DNA of 64,000 nucleotides from NCBI GenBank assembly GCA_951640165.1, contig OX621264.1, positions 2,609,001 through 2,673,000 of the forward strand. Direction: 5' to 3'. Within the stretch, counting starts at the first letter, position 1; the number at the start of each line of letters is the position of its first letter. The notes under the pieces were generated by a model. That model saw nothing but the letters and a program-made list of their open reading frames with translations, did no database searches and was not told where the DNA came from. The DNA is from Pseudoips prasinana (taxonomy: Eukaryota; Arthropoda; Insecta; Lepidoptera; Nolidae). This document shows, piece after piece, positions 10,891 through 22,061 of the stretch. The translations under genes were made by a program, and so were the position numbers.

Positions 10891-11126
10891 TAGGGTTCCG
10901 TTGCCCTAAGGGTAAAACGGGACTTTATTACTAAGACTTTGCTGTCTGTCACCTGGCTGTATCTCATGAACCGTGATGGTTAGACAGTTGAAATTTGCAC
11001 AGATGATGTATTTCAGTTGCCGCTATAACAGCAAATACAACAAACGCGATATTTTTTGCTCGTTTTTATAGATAATGGTATGGAACCCTTCGTGCGCAAG
11101 TCCGACTCACACTTGGCCGGTTTTTT
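10891..11126 (+). mobile_element. REP-L copy, uninterrupted
   Basis: From TAGGGTTCCGTTGCCC to CACACTTGGCCGG. The junction TAGATAATGGTATGG is intact and serves as an empty-site reference for the Helitron-split copies. Confidence 0.75.
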
Positions 11127-11443
11127 GTATTTTTCTATAGACATTTTTGTTAGAATTCCCTCCCCACCCTCCCCCTTTATCGCCAAGAGAAGTCCTCGAT
11201 CCAAACCTACCGGTCACTTCTCGGTGGTGCAAGCCTGTCATACCTACCCGCAAACACTACTTGAGATAGCATGCGAAGGTAATTCCCTTGCCACAAAAAA
11301 TAAAAAGTTGCCATTAGATAGAATCAACTATCATTAAAATATATTGTGCGCGCTTGTTAAAGCATTCCCGATAAACCCTCGTGGTTTTTGGTTTGCTTAT
11401 GTGTATATATTGTATATCTTTTGTATAATAAATAAAAAAAAAA
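11127..11443. other. Intronic DNA, nothing recognised
   Basis: Pyrimidine-rich stretch at 11155-11180, then unassigned sequence. Confidence 0.4.
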
Positions 11444-11746
11444 TTGTGAGGTGTCAAGGGACACCCGGATGGAACGAAGTTAATTTTTATTCTGTACAAA
11501 AAACGTGTATACACTCAACAAAAATAATCGTCGCTACACCTCACTGTTCAATGCGAAATAGAAAGACGAAAGGAAATTATCTGGCTTGCTTTCTATAAGA
11601 GAGAGAGAGACAGACAAAGAAACATGCGCACGCAGCACAGCTTACAATAGCTTACTATGGCAAAAAGTGTCGTTACAACTTTTCATCTTAATTTTTTCCG
11701 TCTAGCCAAACCGTCTTTCGCAAGGCGCGATAAGGAACTTCGTTCC
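11444..11746 (-). mobile_element. HINE-K copy 1
   Basis: Minus strand. 5' sub-terminal GGAACGAAGTTCC at the right, a TC/GA-rich core near 11598-11615, inverted AACTTCGTTCC, then hairpin GGTGTCCCTTGACACC at the left end. Flanked by T runs on the element strand. Confidence 0.72.
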
Positions 11747-12054
11747 AAAAAGAAATTGTATTGGCACCCATGTCCCGGACTGTCCGTAAAAAAGCATGGT
11801 AGTCTGCACCCCCTACCTAGGTCTGCTTTATGATCATTCCGTTTAATTTATAGTTGTATTGTTTAGTTAAATTGTTAAAATAAACTGTGTTTGAGAGTTA
11901 GTTTCATTTGTGACTATTATTGTTTCAGTATTGCTGTGGAAATTTATTTATTTTGTTGTTTGACGCGGTTTTTAACAGACTGTAACGAGTAACAGGGGGC
12001 GGTTATAAATATGAGTATTTTTTGTTCTTTTAATCAAAAATATTTTCCAAGTAT
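11747..12054. other. Intronic DNA, nothing recognised
   Basis: Starts with moderately GC-rich sequence (11770-11820) and then becomes AT-rich. No family assignment. Confidence 0.4.
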
Positions 12055-12433
12055 AATAATAATAATAATGTCCTCCTAGCCGAATTTCGGCCACGGCGGC
12101 CAATCTCAATAGACATTAGCCATCTGCGCGGGACATATTATAGTGCTCAAGTGTGTGCGCAAACACAGGAGCACTTTCTATTCCATCACTCTCATGATCC
12201 GATGGGACGCCTAGCGGCACGACCGGAAAGAGGTCAGGTATAGGACCGACGGCTTTACGTGCTCTCCGAGGCACGGGGGTATAATATCGCCAACTCCCAG
12301 ACTTCGGGCTGATGTTGAGATTTTTTTCTTTTTACAGAAAAGTCCCAATATGACTTTTGGCCCGACCCGGGATTTGAACCCAGGACCTAGTTCTCTGCGG
12401 GTGAACACGCTACCGCTAGACCAACGAGGCACA
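12055..12433 (-). mobile_element. SINE-C, near full length
   Basis: Minus strand. The tRNA-like head with TGCCTCGTTGGTCTAGCGGT lies at about 12412-12433 and the B box GGTTCAAATCCCGGG near 12370. The body ends at left next to an ATT/ATA tail. Confidence 0.8.
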
Positions 12434-12574
12434 CATATATAATTCCACATATATATAACAGTGTTGTCGTGTCCAGTACAATAATGCCTTCCGGGTGTTG
12501 TTGGGGCTGGATGTCTACTAAATCGCACACAGATAGTTTTGAGGCCATCATGCGACAAAGAACAGCTTTTAAGA

Positions 12575-12856
12575 GAGGTAGGGCACAGCGTTCATTCGCT
12601 CGAAGAGCAGCCCGACTGGGGAAGTACCTCCACCTTACAGAAGACATTCCTTTATAATAACATTAGCAATTTAATGTTGTGTTGTGTGTGAGTAAGGTCG
12701 CCAGAGCTCATCGGGAGGGTCAGCAACAGTTGTTTACTGACTCTTAAAGGCCGGCAACGCACCCGCTACTCCTCTGTTGCGAGTGTACATGAGCGGCGGT
12801 GATCACTTACCATTAGGTGACCCGCTTGCTCGTTGTCGACCTCTGCCATAAAAAAA
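12575..12856 (+). mobile_element. REP-N copy
   Basis: Plus strand. From AGAGGTAGGGCACAGCGTTC to CGCTTGCTCGTTGTCGACC and a short A tail. Confidence 0.7.
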
Positions 12857-13047
12857 TCCCTGCAAGGCAGAATTCGTGGGAGCACCAATAGCATTCTTAA
12901 GGTTACTTCTGAAAAGTTGGAAAGCCCTTTCCTGATGCACTGCATACGGGATGCATAGTGGCGGAGCTAGTGCAGCAGAACGGTTCTTAAATTAATTTTT
13001 CAAATAATATTTACTAACATATTTTAATGCCTGTAATATTAACACTA

Positions 13048-13947
13048 CTAGCTGTGCCCCGCGGTTTTACCCACGTTAAATTTTATAAATTGTCACAGCT
13101 CCTCCCCCGTAGGTTATAGCGTGATAATATGTAGCCTATATGTTGACCCGACCTCTTAGTAATATTCATGCAAAATTTGAAGTAACTCCATGAAGTACTT
13201 TTTGAGTTTAGCCTGGAAATACATACAGACAAACAGATAAACAGACAAAAATTCTAAAAACTATATATTTGGCTTCGATTTTGAATGTAGATGCAATATA
13301 TAAACTTGGTCCGCGAGAATCTTTGAGAGAGAAGTTTAAAGAGATTAACATTCTGACTGTAGCATGTCAGTATATATATGAGAATCTAATTTATATGCAT
13401 AAATATAAAGACTCCTTCTGTAAAAGAAGTGATACTCATAATATAAATACTCGATATAAGCATAACTTTGTGTTACATACCACCCGTCTCCACAAAGTAA
13501 GTAACTCTTTTATGGGGCAATGTATAAGATTCTATAACAAACTTCCCAGTGATATCCGAGAAATGTCTATGAATAAGTTTAAAAGAATTATAATAGCCAA
13601 ATTGTGTAGCAGGGCTTATTACAAAACTTCTGATTATTTAAGTGACAAAACAGCTTGGGATTGAGTCGCTCTAAATTAACACATTTAAATACAATGTAAA
13701 TTTATTTAAGAAATATATATTTTTAAAAAAGGATTCCTACTGAGTTTTCTGGCAGTGTTTCTCAGTAGCTGCCACGTCATGCACTGCACGGTAGGGTAAA
13801 AAAAAATTGACGATTCCACACAAATGTAATATTTTAACGGAATAAACGACTTTTGAATTTTGAATTTTGATCACGCACCAGGTATACTTTAAAAAAAATA
13901 TTGTATGTACAGTTTTGACTTTCCTACGATTTTATTATATGTATAGA
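13048..13947 (-). mobile_element. Hel-L Helitron interrupted by a LINE-Y
   Basis: Minus strand. CTAG end at 13048, hairpin, then normal Hel-L sequence to about 13292. The Hel-L 5' portion resumes at about 13869 and ends ...GTATAGA|T at 13947 (TCTATAC on the element strand). The LINE-Y at 13293-13868 lies exactly between, so it inserted later. Confidence 0.8.
13293..13868 (+). pseudogene. LINE-Y ORF C-terminus and 3' UTR
   Basis: An open stretch (to stop at 13664) reads LREKFKEINILTVACQYIY... and CIRFYNKLPSDIREMSMNKF..., ending SDYLSDKTAWD. This is the longest C-terminus of this non-LTR family here. The 3' UTR carries GGCAGTGTTTCTCAGTAGCT and a (TTTTGAA)n tail typical of CR1/Jockey-like LINEs. 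It is 5'-truncated with no catalytic domain. The upstream ATG at 13269 belongs to the host Helitron. Confidence 0.78.
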
Positions 13948-13997
13948 TATGGATTTTATATCTGAATTAAGTAAATGAATAATAATAATAACAGATT

Positions 13998-14774
13998 CAT
14001 CAAATCAAATCAAATCGTTTATTTGCATAACACACTGTGTTCTACCACAAGGTGTGCAAATTTTGTCATAGGACATAATAATATGTCGGTGTTGAATAAA
14101 ATATAATATGTTGATTGTTCAGCATATTATTTTTCTCACAATTAAATCGTCATTAACAATTAACAAGTTTAAATTATGTTCAGAACTTAATCATACAAAC
14201 AATAAACAGCTCAACAAAATATTAAAACAATAGTAATTAAATATCACGAATTCAAGACTTAGAAACAAAAACAATTTAATAATAACAAATAATTCAATAT
14301 AATAATAAAAACAAAATAGGTCAAATAATAAAGAATACAATTAAATAATATTATGTCAATTTCATGGGATACAATTTGATAAATTCATGTCAAAGTTAGA
14401 AATTACAATGCCAGTCAGTCCTGTAGTAATCAACATGAATAAATTAATAAACAATAATTTATCTTACAATTTATCATTGAAATATTCACTTAAATTATAA
14501 TAACATTTGGTAATTAGAAAACATTTACAAATGAAAAGTGGTAAAATCAATTTATTTTGAAATTTCATCAAATCATGTACAGCAACATTAATTATACCTA
14601 ATTTTCTAATAAGAAGAAATTTATATAATAAGAAATTTTAACTATAATGCTATAAACTAAACTAAAATAAACTAGCTAAAGGCAATCCATTAAGCGCTCC
14701 GCATCGGCATCAAAGGGTATCGTGCCCAGAAGGCTGGCAGCATTGCCACGTTGTTGTAACTGTTTGCGGAAGTA
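13998..14774 (-). mobile_element. LINE 3' end with (TTTGAT)n tail
   Basis: Minus strand. Coding remnant at 14676-14774 reads FRKQLQQRGNAASLLGTIP...RLMDCL-stop. The 3' UTR then runs about 650 bp to a TTTGATTTGATTTGAT tail at 13998-14020. The QRGNAAS motif matches the fragment at 39260-39510. Confidence 0.62.
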
Positions 14775-15716
14775 AGATCTGTTGAAGATTGTAAAGCCAT
14801 ACAGCTGGACATCGATGCTATTTATCAATGGAGCCTAGAGAATAGGATGGAATTTAATGCAGCAAAGTGCTGTGTAATGACTTTCGGTCGTATGCGATGC
14901 CCAGTAGAGTACGACTACAAGATAAATGGTGACAGTGTGACTCGTTCAACCACCACAAAAGATCTCGGTGTCACATTCGACCGTAAGTTAACATTCCACG
15001 ACCATATAACTTTGCTAGCGAAAGAGTCTTTTAAGCGCCTAGGTTTCATTCTTAGATGCTCTAGAGACTTTCAGAATCATCATGTGATCCGGTTAATTTT
15101 TGGGGCATTGGTTCGTTGTAAACTTGAAACCGCCATGTGTGTGTGGAATACTCATGAGAGCACTTATGTGCTTTTACTTGAAAAGATTCAGAAGGCTTTT
15201 CTGAGGTACCTTTATAAACACCTTAATGGATACTATCCATTCATGTATCCCACAAAATTTCTGTTAGGCTGTCCAGGATATAATTCATTGGAAGTCAGGC
15301 GGAATACATGTCAACTTGCAGTAATGTGTAAGATTCTGCGGGGAAAAATTGATGCACCAGATCTCCATGTTGAGCTGTGTCGAGTCTTTGTTCCTGATAA
15401 CTATCGTCGTCTTCGCCGCCATGAATTGTTTGTCGTGCCACGTTGCCGTACCGTAGCGCGCGCTAAGTCACCTATACCGCGCAGCCTCACAGCACTCAAC
15501 GCTTTCCTGTGTGCCAATCCTGACCGTGATTTGTTTGCGGATGGATGGTCGGAAATATTGTCAGAATGTTTGCGTTTCTGTGAGAATGATGTATGATTGT
15601 GTTTTAAAATCAATGTTTGTTTTTTTCTTATTAATGTTTTAATTGATTATTGTAATACTTATCTTTAATTACTGTAATTGGTGTTCTACCGTTTTAATTA
15701 AAGTAAATAAATAAAT
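14775..15716 (+). pseudogene. LINE ORF2 C-terminal half (post-RT region) and 3' UTR
   Basis: An open frame runs from about 14775, before the Met at 14847, to stop at 15596. It begins RSVEDCKAIQLDIDAIYQWS, then NAAKCCVMTFGR and KDLGVTFDRKLTFHDHI. This is the RT thumb/connection region of Jockey- or CR1-type LINEs. The catalytic FADD box, which would lie upstream, is missing: the copy is 5'-truncated at a junction with an oppositely oriented LINE. The 3' UTR ends in (AAAT)n at about 15700-15716. The 249-codon frame is still open, so the insertion is fairly young. No host function is implied. Confidence 0.82.
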
Positions 15717-15783
15717 GGCAATGCTTATTCTCTGTGCAAAAAATAGACCAGCCCTCTGGTCACGTGTGGCGTCGATCAATTTT
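15717..15783 (-). repeat. Short dispersed fragment shared with 53469-53530
   Basis: Minus strand contains ATTGATCGACGCCACACGTG and CCAGAGGGCTGGTCT, matching the segment upstream of the Hel-G copy at 53.5 kb. Confidence 0.5.
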
Positions 15784-15930
15784 TTAACATTTTAGTTCTT
15801 TCTTAAATATATCAAATTTTAGCTCTTTAAGCCCTTTTGGCAACTTATTATAAATTATGGAAGCCATATGAAATATACTTTTGTGCAGTAGTGTAGTATT
15901 TCTTTTAAGTATACACAGACGATGTGTATA
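15784..15930 (-). pseudogene. LINE ORF C-terminus fragment (IYNKLPKGLKEL)
   Basis: Minus strand reads RNTTLLHKSIFHMASIIYNK, then LPKGLKELKFDIFKKELK. This NKLP...FKKELK motif is the extreme C-terminus of CR1/Jockey-like LINE proteins; the family differs from LINE-Y. Truncated on both sides. Confidence 0.6.
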
Positions 15931-15946
15931 CTTAAAACATTCACAT

Positions 15947-16183
15947 AATAATAATAATATCTCGGGACAATGTAACACAGATCATCCTAGCCCCAAACTA
16001 AGCAAAGCTTGTACTATGGGTACCAGGCGACGATATACATACTTATATAGATAAATAAATACTTATATACCTAGAAAACATCCATGACTCAGAAACAAAT
16101 ATTCGTGCTCATCACACAAATATTTGCACTTACCGCACCAGCTTCGTAGGCAGGAGCACTACCATCTAGGCTACGGTGACCGT
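15947..16183 (-). mobile_element. SINE-A
   Basis: Minus strand. The head with A box lies at about 16160-16183; the B-box region is partly decayed (TACCGCACCAGC). The tail at left is ATT/ATA-rich. Confidence 0.78.
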
Positions 16184-16198
16184 AATGTCGACCATTGC

Positions 16199-16430
16199 TG
16201 GGCCTCTACCGGCTAAGTCACCGAACATCGATTTCGTGAATGGCGTTCAAATAAATAAAGGTTAAAAATGACTTAATCAATTGTTAAATCGGCTTCAACG
16301 TAGTCAATCGATTCCGGACCATGTGCTCATGGAAGCCGATTTAACGATTGATTAAGTCATTTTTAACCTTTATTTATTTGAACGCCATTTAAGAAATTGA
16401 TGTTCAGCGACTTAGCCGGTAGAGCCCCTG
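16199..16430. mobile_element. MITE-M foldback element
   Basis: Long inverted repeats of about 100 bp each (GCTAAGTCACCGAACATCGA on one side, its inverse on the other) around a short loop. Termini approximate CAGGGGCTCTACCGGC. No coding capacity. Related copies lie at 21289, 27223 and 58531. Confidence 0.8.
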
Positions 16431-16469
16431 GACGAAGGCCTCACCAAAAAATTTACAAAATGGAGTTGG

Positions 16470-16886
16470 GTCCATTCGTCTCACAATAATCTCATATTGC
16501 ATACTACCCGTCTCCACAAAATAAGTTACTCTTTTATGGGGCAGTGTATAAGATTCTATAACAAACTTCCCAATGATATTAGAGAATTGTCTACGAATAA
16601 GTTTAAAATATATATAATAAAGCCGAATTGTGTAGCAGGGCATATTACAAAATATCAGATTATTTAAGTGATAAAAGTGCTTGGGATTGAGTTGTTCTGA
16701 GTTAACACACATGATTGTAATTAATCTTAAGTATATTTTATTTTAAAAAAGGATTCCAACTGAGTTTTCTGGCAGTGTTCCTCAGTAGCTGCCACGTCAT
16801 GCACTGCATGGTAGGGTAAAAAAAATATGACGATTCCACAAAAATGTAAAATTTTTATGGAATAAATGAATTTGAATCTTTGAATC
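16470..16886 (+). mobile_element. LINE-Y 3' end
   Basis: Plus strand. Coding end with RFYNKLPNDIRELSTNKF-like sequence, a small frame break, stop near 16690, 3' UTR, and TTTGAATCTTTGAATC tail. Confidence 0.76.
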
Positions 16887-17136
16887 TTCGAATTCACGTC
16901 CTCTGGCTTAAAATTCACAAACCACTGGACGAACAGGCAAATTTCGACATCCAACCCCTTTCCGACCTATTTATAAAAGTATAGGAGTTGCTCAATTTTG
17001 TATAACAAGACCTTTGCAGGTTTCATCGCTTATTTCCGTCCTTTATTTTTAACTTATACTTGGAGTTGCTTCATAAATATTGTATATTAATTTAGAAATA
17101 AATTCACTTACACGTGTCTATAGAAATGAAAATGAA
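16887..17136. other. Intronic DNA, nothing recognised
   Basis: AT-rich, no family assignment. Confidence 0.35.
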
Positions 17137-17582
17137 AAAAACCGGGCAAGTGCGAGTAAGACTCGCGCACGAAGAGTTCCGTACCATCCTAACTAATATT
17201 ATAAATGCGAAAGTAACTCTGTCTGTCTGTCTCTTTCACGCCAAAACTACTGAACGGATTTGAATGAAATTTGGTATACAAATGGTCTAGACCCTGAGAA
17301 AGAACATAGGGTATTTTTATAAAGTTTAACGCGGGTAAAACCGCGGGGCACAGCTAGTTATCTATAAAAACGAGCAAAAATCCACGTTTGTTGTATGGGA
17401 GCCCCCTTAAATATTTATTTTCTTTTATTTTTTTGTATTTGTTGTTATAGCGGCAACAGAAATACATCATCTGTGAAAATTTCAACTGTCTAACTATCAC
17501 GGTTCATGAGATACAGCCTGGTGACAGACAGACAGCGAAGTCTTAGTAATAGGATCTCGTTACCCTTTGGGTGCGGAAGTCT
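17137..17582 (-). mobile_element. REP-L split by a Hel-S
   Basis: Minus strand. CCGGGCAAGTGCGAG at left, then GTTCCGTACCA, Helitron, and TTATCTATAAAAACGAGC. The remaining body ends near TTACCCTTTGGGTGCGG. Removing the Helitron restores the sequence seen in uninterrupted copies (3213, 10891). Confidence 0.8.
17187..17357 (+). mobile_element. Hel-S inserted in REP-L
   Basis: TCCTAACTAATATTATAAAT at the 5' end, hairpin GCGGGTAAAACCGCG and CTAG at the 3' end. Exact insertion between A and T of CCA^TTATC. 171 bp. Confidence 0.88.
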
Positions 17583-17861
17583 TTTTTTATTTTATTTTTG
17601 ATTTTGATTGTTATTTTATATATTTGTTGCCTGTGCAATGTTTTTTCTGAATAATTTTTTTTCTTTCTTTATAAAGACCCTCATTATTACGAATATTCGA
17701 TCAGGTCACGTGTCTACACGAGTTTAACATTTTTTTACCCATCCTAAAAATGTGCACAACGCCGCTAAAGATGTTTTCACTTCAATAACCAATTAATTTT
17801 CATTTTAACCCCAACACAAGTATTATTAATTACTTACTGGGGCTGTTTCATTCACATTTGA

Positions 17862-18111
17862 CGGTCACCGTAGCTTAGTTGGTGGTGCTCCTGCCTACGA
17901 AGCTAGTGGTCCTGGGTTCGAATGCCGGTAAGTGCAAATATTTGTGTGATGAGCACGAATATTTGTTTCTGAGTCATGGATGTTTTCTATGTATTTAAGT
18001 ATTTATCTATCTATATAAGTATGTATATCGTCGCGTGGTACCCATAGTACAAGCTTTGCTTAGTTTGGGGCTAGGATGATCTGTGTGACAAGGTCCCCAT
18101 ATAAAAAAAAA
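17862..18111 (+). mobile_element. SINE-A
   Basis: Plus strand. A box TAGCTTAGTTGG and B box GGTTCGAATGCC (one change). Ends in an A-rich tail at about 18103-18111. Confidence 0.8.
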
Positions 18112-18444
18112 ATTGCTGATGCATTTGAGACACTAAACATTTTTCATATTTTATTTTTTCAATAAAAAATTGTTGGCTAGGTGGGAGTAAGGTTTTCGTA
18201 ATATACCGAGACTTGGCTGTGTGGCAGCTAGGAATCGCCACCCCATCTCATCCCGTGGGGGGCGTACCAGGTCAGGAAGAAGGGGCAACTTAGCCCGACC
18301 CGGTATTTGATCTCTGGACCTCAGTATCTGCTGTTGAACATAGCGTAGTTGCTTCGCAATTGGCTAGTTTCCGTTGACATTGGCTGCCCTGAGCGGAATT
18401 CGGCCAGCAGCACTACATAAATATTCCCACAATTTTTTCAAACA
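18112..18444. other. Intronic DNA with decayed SINE-like pieces
   Basis: Around 18236-18260 is CCATCTCATCCCGTGGGGGG, shared with 55990 and 63110. Around 18290-18335 GCCCGACCCGGTATTTGATC resembles a decayed SINE-C B-box region on the minus strand. Confidence 0.4.
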
Positions 18445-18975
18445 ATCTTATTCCAAACTAAGCAGAGCTTGTACTTTGGAATGAAACTGATATACTATAC
18501 ATATAATAAAATCGTAGCAAAGTCAAAACTATACATTGAATATTTTTTTAAAAGGATACTTGGGGCGTCATCTACAATGGATATCGAAACCAAAAATATA
18601 GTTTTAGAATTTTTGTCTGTTTGTCTGTACGTATGTCCGGGCTAAACTCAAAAACTACTGCATGGATTTACTTCAAATTTTGCATGAATATTACTCAGAG
18701 GTCGGGTCAACATATAGGCTATATATTATCACGCTATCACCTACGGGGGAAGAGCTGTGATAATTTATAAAGTCTAACGCGGGTAAAACCGCGGGGCACA
18801 GCTAGTACTACATATACTACTTTGTTATTGTAAATACATACTTATATAGATAATTACACCCAGACTCAGGACAAACAGACATGTTCATATACTTATATAT
18901 CCGTCCTGGCTGGGGATTGAACCCACGGCCTGCGGCGTGAAAGGCAAGCATTTACCAACTACGTTAAACTGCCCG
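18445..18975 (-). mobile_element. SINE-B split by Hel-L
   Basis: Minus strand. The right part (18806-18975) holds the tRNA-like head and body to CTACATATAC. The left part (18445-18492) holds the CTTGTACTTTGGAATG tail. A Hel-L separates them. Confidence 0.78.
18493..18805 (+). mobile_element. Hel-L inserted in SINE-B
   Basis: 5' end reads TACTATACATATAATAAAAT (the usual TC is now TAC). 3' hairpin and CTAG|T are intact. Joining the flanks gives ACTGATA^TACTACATA, the normal SINE-B sequence. Confidence 0.82.
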
Positions 18976-19374
18976 TAAATTTTTAATATTTCAAGTCTGT
19001 AAGCAAGTACAGCTTCAGCGCAGAGCTATGTAGTAACAAAATATAATTACGTAATCACTTCTACCGGTTTATAACTCTGTATAACTCGTCCGAGCTATTA
19101 TCAACTTTATGTCATTGGTGTAAGGGGCAAATTTACCTTAAGTCATGACCGAAGTAGTTTTACTTGTGTGATTCGAACAATGACGGGAATTAGTGAGTGA
19201 TAAATAAATTAAAATTGTTATTTATATTAATTGTCTTGGAAGATTTTAGTCTAGGAACAATAGCATTAAAATAAAATTATTTATACGTGCCTATAAATTA
19301 TACTTAAATATTTATTATAATAGTTACATTACCTTCAGTATTTTATATAAAGTACCTAATAAATTTACAATATT
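18976..19374. other. Intronic DNA, nothing recognised
   Basis: AT-rich, unassigned. Confidence 0.4.
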
Positions 19375-19826
19375 AAAAAAACCGACCAAGTGCGAGTCGG
19401 ACTCGCGCGCGAAGAGTTCCGTACCATCACACTAATATTATAAACGCGAAGGTTCGTGAATGTGTGAGTGTGTATGTTTGTTACTTCTTCACGTCTAAAC
19501 GGTTGGAGCTGTTTTAATAAAATTTGGTATGGAGTTAGTTGACACCCTGGATTAACACATAGACTATAATTTATAAAGACTAACGCGGGTAAAACCCTGG
19601 GGCACTGCTAGTTATCTATAAAAACGAGCAAATGATTCACGTTTGTTGTATGGGATCCCCTTAAATATTTTTTTTTGTATTTGTTATAGCGTCAAAAGAA
19701 ATAAATCATCTGTGAAGATTTCAACTGTCTAACTTGCTATCACGGTCATGAGATACAGACTGGTGACAGACAGCGAGGTCTTAGTAATAGGGTCCCGTTT
19801 CACCCTTTGGGTACGGAACCCTAAAG
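19375..19826 (-). mobile_element. REP-L split by a Hel-S
   Basis: Minus strand. ACCAAGTGCGAGTCGGACTC at left, GTTCCGTACCA, Helitron, TTATCTATAAAAACGAGC, body, and CCCTTTGGGTACGGAACC at right. Confidence 0.8.
19427..19611 (+). mobile_element. Hel-S inserted in REP-L
   Basis: TCACACTAATATTATAAACG to GGGGCACTGCTAG. It occupies the same A^T of CCATTATC as the insertion at 17187. The 3' hairpin has lost part of one arm (AAAACCCTGG). Confidence 0.85.
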
Positions 19827-19836
19827 AGAAGTAAAT

Positions 19837-20042
19837 TTTAGGGTTCTTTAATCTCATGAACCGTGATAGTTACACAGGTTTCAAAGTGATGTATTTCTTT
19901 TGCCGCTATAACAACAAATACTAAAAAAACAGAATAAAATGAATATGTAAAGGATCCCAAACAATAAACTGTTTTTTATAATTTGTATAGATAATGGTAC
20001 GAAACTGTTCTTGCGCTTATACGACTCACACAAGGCTGTTTT
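19837..20042 (+). mobile_element. REP-L copy, internally shortened
   Basis: Plus strand, TTTAGGGTTC then CTCATGAACCGTGATAG, GCCGCTATAACAACAAATAC, TAGATAATGGTACG and GACTCACACAAGG. It lies 10 bp from the preceding inverted copy. Confidence 0.7.
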
Positions 20043-20102
20043 TTTTACTCTTTATTGTCGACTGTAAGTTATATCCATCGAGCCGAAACTAAGAAGGAAG
20101 GT

Positions 20103-20162
20103 TCACACACACACACACACACACAAACGCGCGCGCACGCACACACACACACACACACACAC
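20103..20162. repeat. (CA)n microsatellite
   Basis: About 60 bp of CA repeats interrupted by a CGCGCGCACG segment. Confidence 0.95.
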
Positions 20163-20514
20163 CGAGAGTATATAAAAATTGGTTTTTCTATAATATAATT
20201 CCGTGTAAATAATATATCTATTATTCCGGTGCGTATGTATTATTTGTTTTACCTGTACAAATAATACAATAAATATATTTATTCTTTGCTGAAACTATGG
20301 TTTTAATTTAAACTCTGCAAGATACCTTAATGAAAGGTATTGTGTGTGTTGCTGGAGCTAGCAGCACATAGAGAGACCTTGAAACAGCCCATTGAAATTT
20401 AAAATTAATTTAATTGCGTAAAAAAATTATATAATAATTTCACTCTCCTATTGGTTTGCTGGAAGAAAATTAATGAATGAATTACTTTTTATTGTGAAAT
20501 TTAACGTATGTGTA

Positions 20515-20935
20515 TTTAATGTATGTTTCTGTGTGCAATAAAGAATAAAAATAAAACGTTTAAATGTGTGTGTCGCAAAGTTTGACAAACACAGACAAGC
20601 CCTGTACAACGGAAGACATTATTTTGTGTTACACAAGCTAGGTAAGCTGTTTCCGGGAGGGGTTCGATCACTGTGGCAACCGAACTTACACCGGCGATCG
20701 ATGGGAGCCCGTGGGGATGCGGCTGCCAAAACAATACTTCATTCAATCTCCTTGACAATAACTTAACACAAGCTAGCTCAACATCATTACTATTATAAAA
20801 TAAATTTTATAAATGTTTTAACAATCCGTGTACCTAAATGTTCTATACGTACATACAAACATAGTCTGTCTATTTACAAGCGCTTTTTTAAAGTCTACGT
20901 GAATAAAAACCTTTTTTACTATCTATTATTTTATT
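20515..20935 (+). mobile_element. LINE-P 3' end
   Basis: Plus strand. Ends TTACAAGCGCTTTTTTAAAG, CTACGTGAATAAAAACC, then T/A-rich tail. Similar ends lie at 24875, 31390, 62745 and, inverted, 60052. The 5' part includes a GC-richer stretch at 20640-20720 without a convincing ORF. Confidence 0.62.
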
Positions 20936-21034
20936 TATTGTCGACAAGAAGTACATACATACACACATACGTTTTCTCATATCAATCAATCTATCATTCT
21001 AATAAACAGTATTTTCTTTTCTTTTTTTTAATTA

Positions 21035-21190
21035 AGACAACGCTCGCACTAGGGAATCTAATCCCTGTGTCGCGGGGTACTTTACAAACATATAATAGAC
21101 GGACATCCAGACTGAGAACAACTAATTATGGGTCATACAAATAGTTGTCCGGCGCGGGAATCGAACCCGCGACAAGAAGTAGTGTAGTCC
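21035..21190 (-). mobile_element. SINE-D (tRNA-derived)
   Basis: Minus strand. GTCGCGGGTTCGATTCCCGC is the B-box region. The body includes the inverse of CCCTGTGTCGCGGGGTACTT. Copies lie at 49728 and 55378. Confidence 0.7.
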
Positions 21191-21288
21191 TAAGTCCTAG
21201 TGTTAAAGTTAGTATACCTATCAATTAATCCCTAGAAGTTATTATCAAAATGGTTTTTAATACTAATTGTATAGCTTAGTTTTAAATC

Positions 21289-21542
21289 CTGGGGCTCTAC
21301 CGGCTAAGTCACCGAACATCGATTTCTCGATTTCTTAAGTGGCGTTCAAATAAATAAAGGTTAAAAATTACTTAATCAAACGTTAAATCGGCTTCAACGT
21401 TGACAATCGATTCCGGTATCGATGACGTCACTTTTTTTCATGGCAGCCGATTTAACGATTGATTAAGTCATTTTCAACCTTTATTTATTTCAACGCCTTT
21501 TAAGCAATCGATGTTCGGTGACTTAGCCGGTAGAGCCCCTGG
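21289..21542. mobile_element. MITE-M foldback element
   Basis: Inverted repeats of about 100 bp ending GGGGCTCTACCGGCTAAGTC and its inverse. The loop includes TGACGTCA. Flanks on both sides show CCTGGG(T), part of a SINE-like sequence (TAGAATCGAATCCACGACC) on the right. Confidence 0.8.
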
Positions 21543-21670
21543 GTAGAATCGAATCCACGACCTGTGGCTTCGCAGTATGGGTCTCACTTATCACTGGCCA
21601 GACAGGCCAGGGCCAGGAAAAATTGAATGATACAGAATATTAAAAAAAAATATTATTAGAATTTGAGACG

Positions 21671-21787
21671 AATCCATTGTCTCATTCAGTCGATAAGAAG
21701 TTTTCCACAAGAAGTGCATACATACAATTATTTTCTCATATCAATCAATCAGTACCAGTATTTTAAAAATATAGAACATACTACGGT
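21671..21787. repeat. Direct repeat, left copy, flanking SINE-A
   Basis: GAATCCATTGTCTCATTC ... CAGTACCAGTATTTTAAAAA. Repeated at 22062-22172 on the other side of the SINE-A, with a third partial relative at about 20938-21015. Confidence 0.75.
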
Positions 21788-21791
21788 AAGA

Positions 21792-22030
21792 CGGTCACCG
21801 TAGCCTAGTTGCTAGTGCTCCTGCTTACGAAGCTGGTGGTCCTGGGTTCGAATCCCGGTAAGTGCAAATATTTGTGTGATGAGCACGAATATTTGTTTCT
21901 GAGTCATGGATGTTTTCTATGTATATAAGTATTTATCTATCTATATATGTATGTATATCGTCGCCTGGTACCCATAGTACAAGCTTTGCTTAGTTTGGGG
22001 CTAGGATGATCTGTGTGACATTGTCCCTAG

Positions 22031-22061
<31 letters not shown>
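21792..22061 (+). mobile_element. SINE-A with 26-nt poly-A
   Basis: Plus strand. Intact A box TAGCCTAGTTGC and B box GGTTCGAATCC. Body as elsewhere. Unbroken A run at 22036-22061 suggests a recent insertion. Confidence 0.85.

Noticed and set aside
13269..13292. ATG at 13269 as the true start of the LINE-Y protein
   Set aside because: That codon lies in the host Hel-L sequence; the LINE is 5'-truncated and begins at about 13293.
20516..20766. Overlapping ORFs on both strands near 20.6 kb
   Set aside because: They lie in a LINE-P type 3' region, with no conserved motif in either frame.
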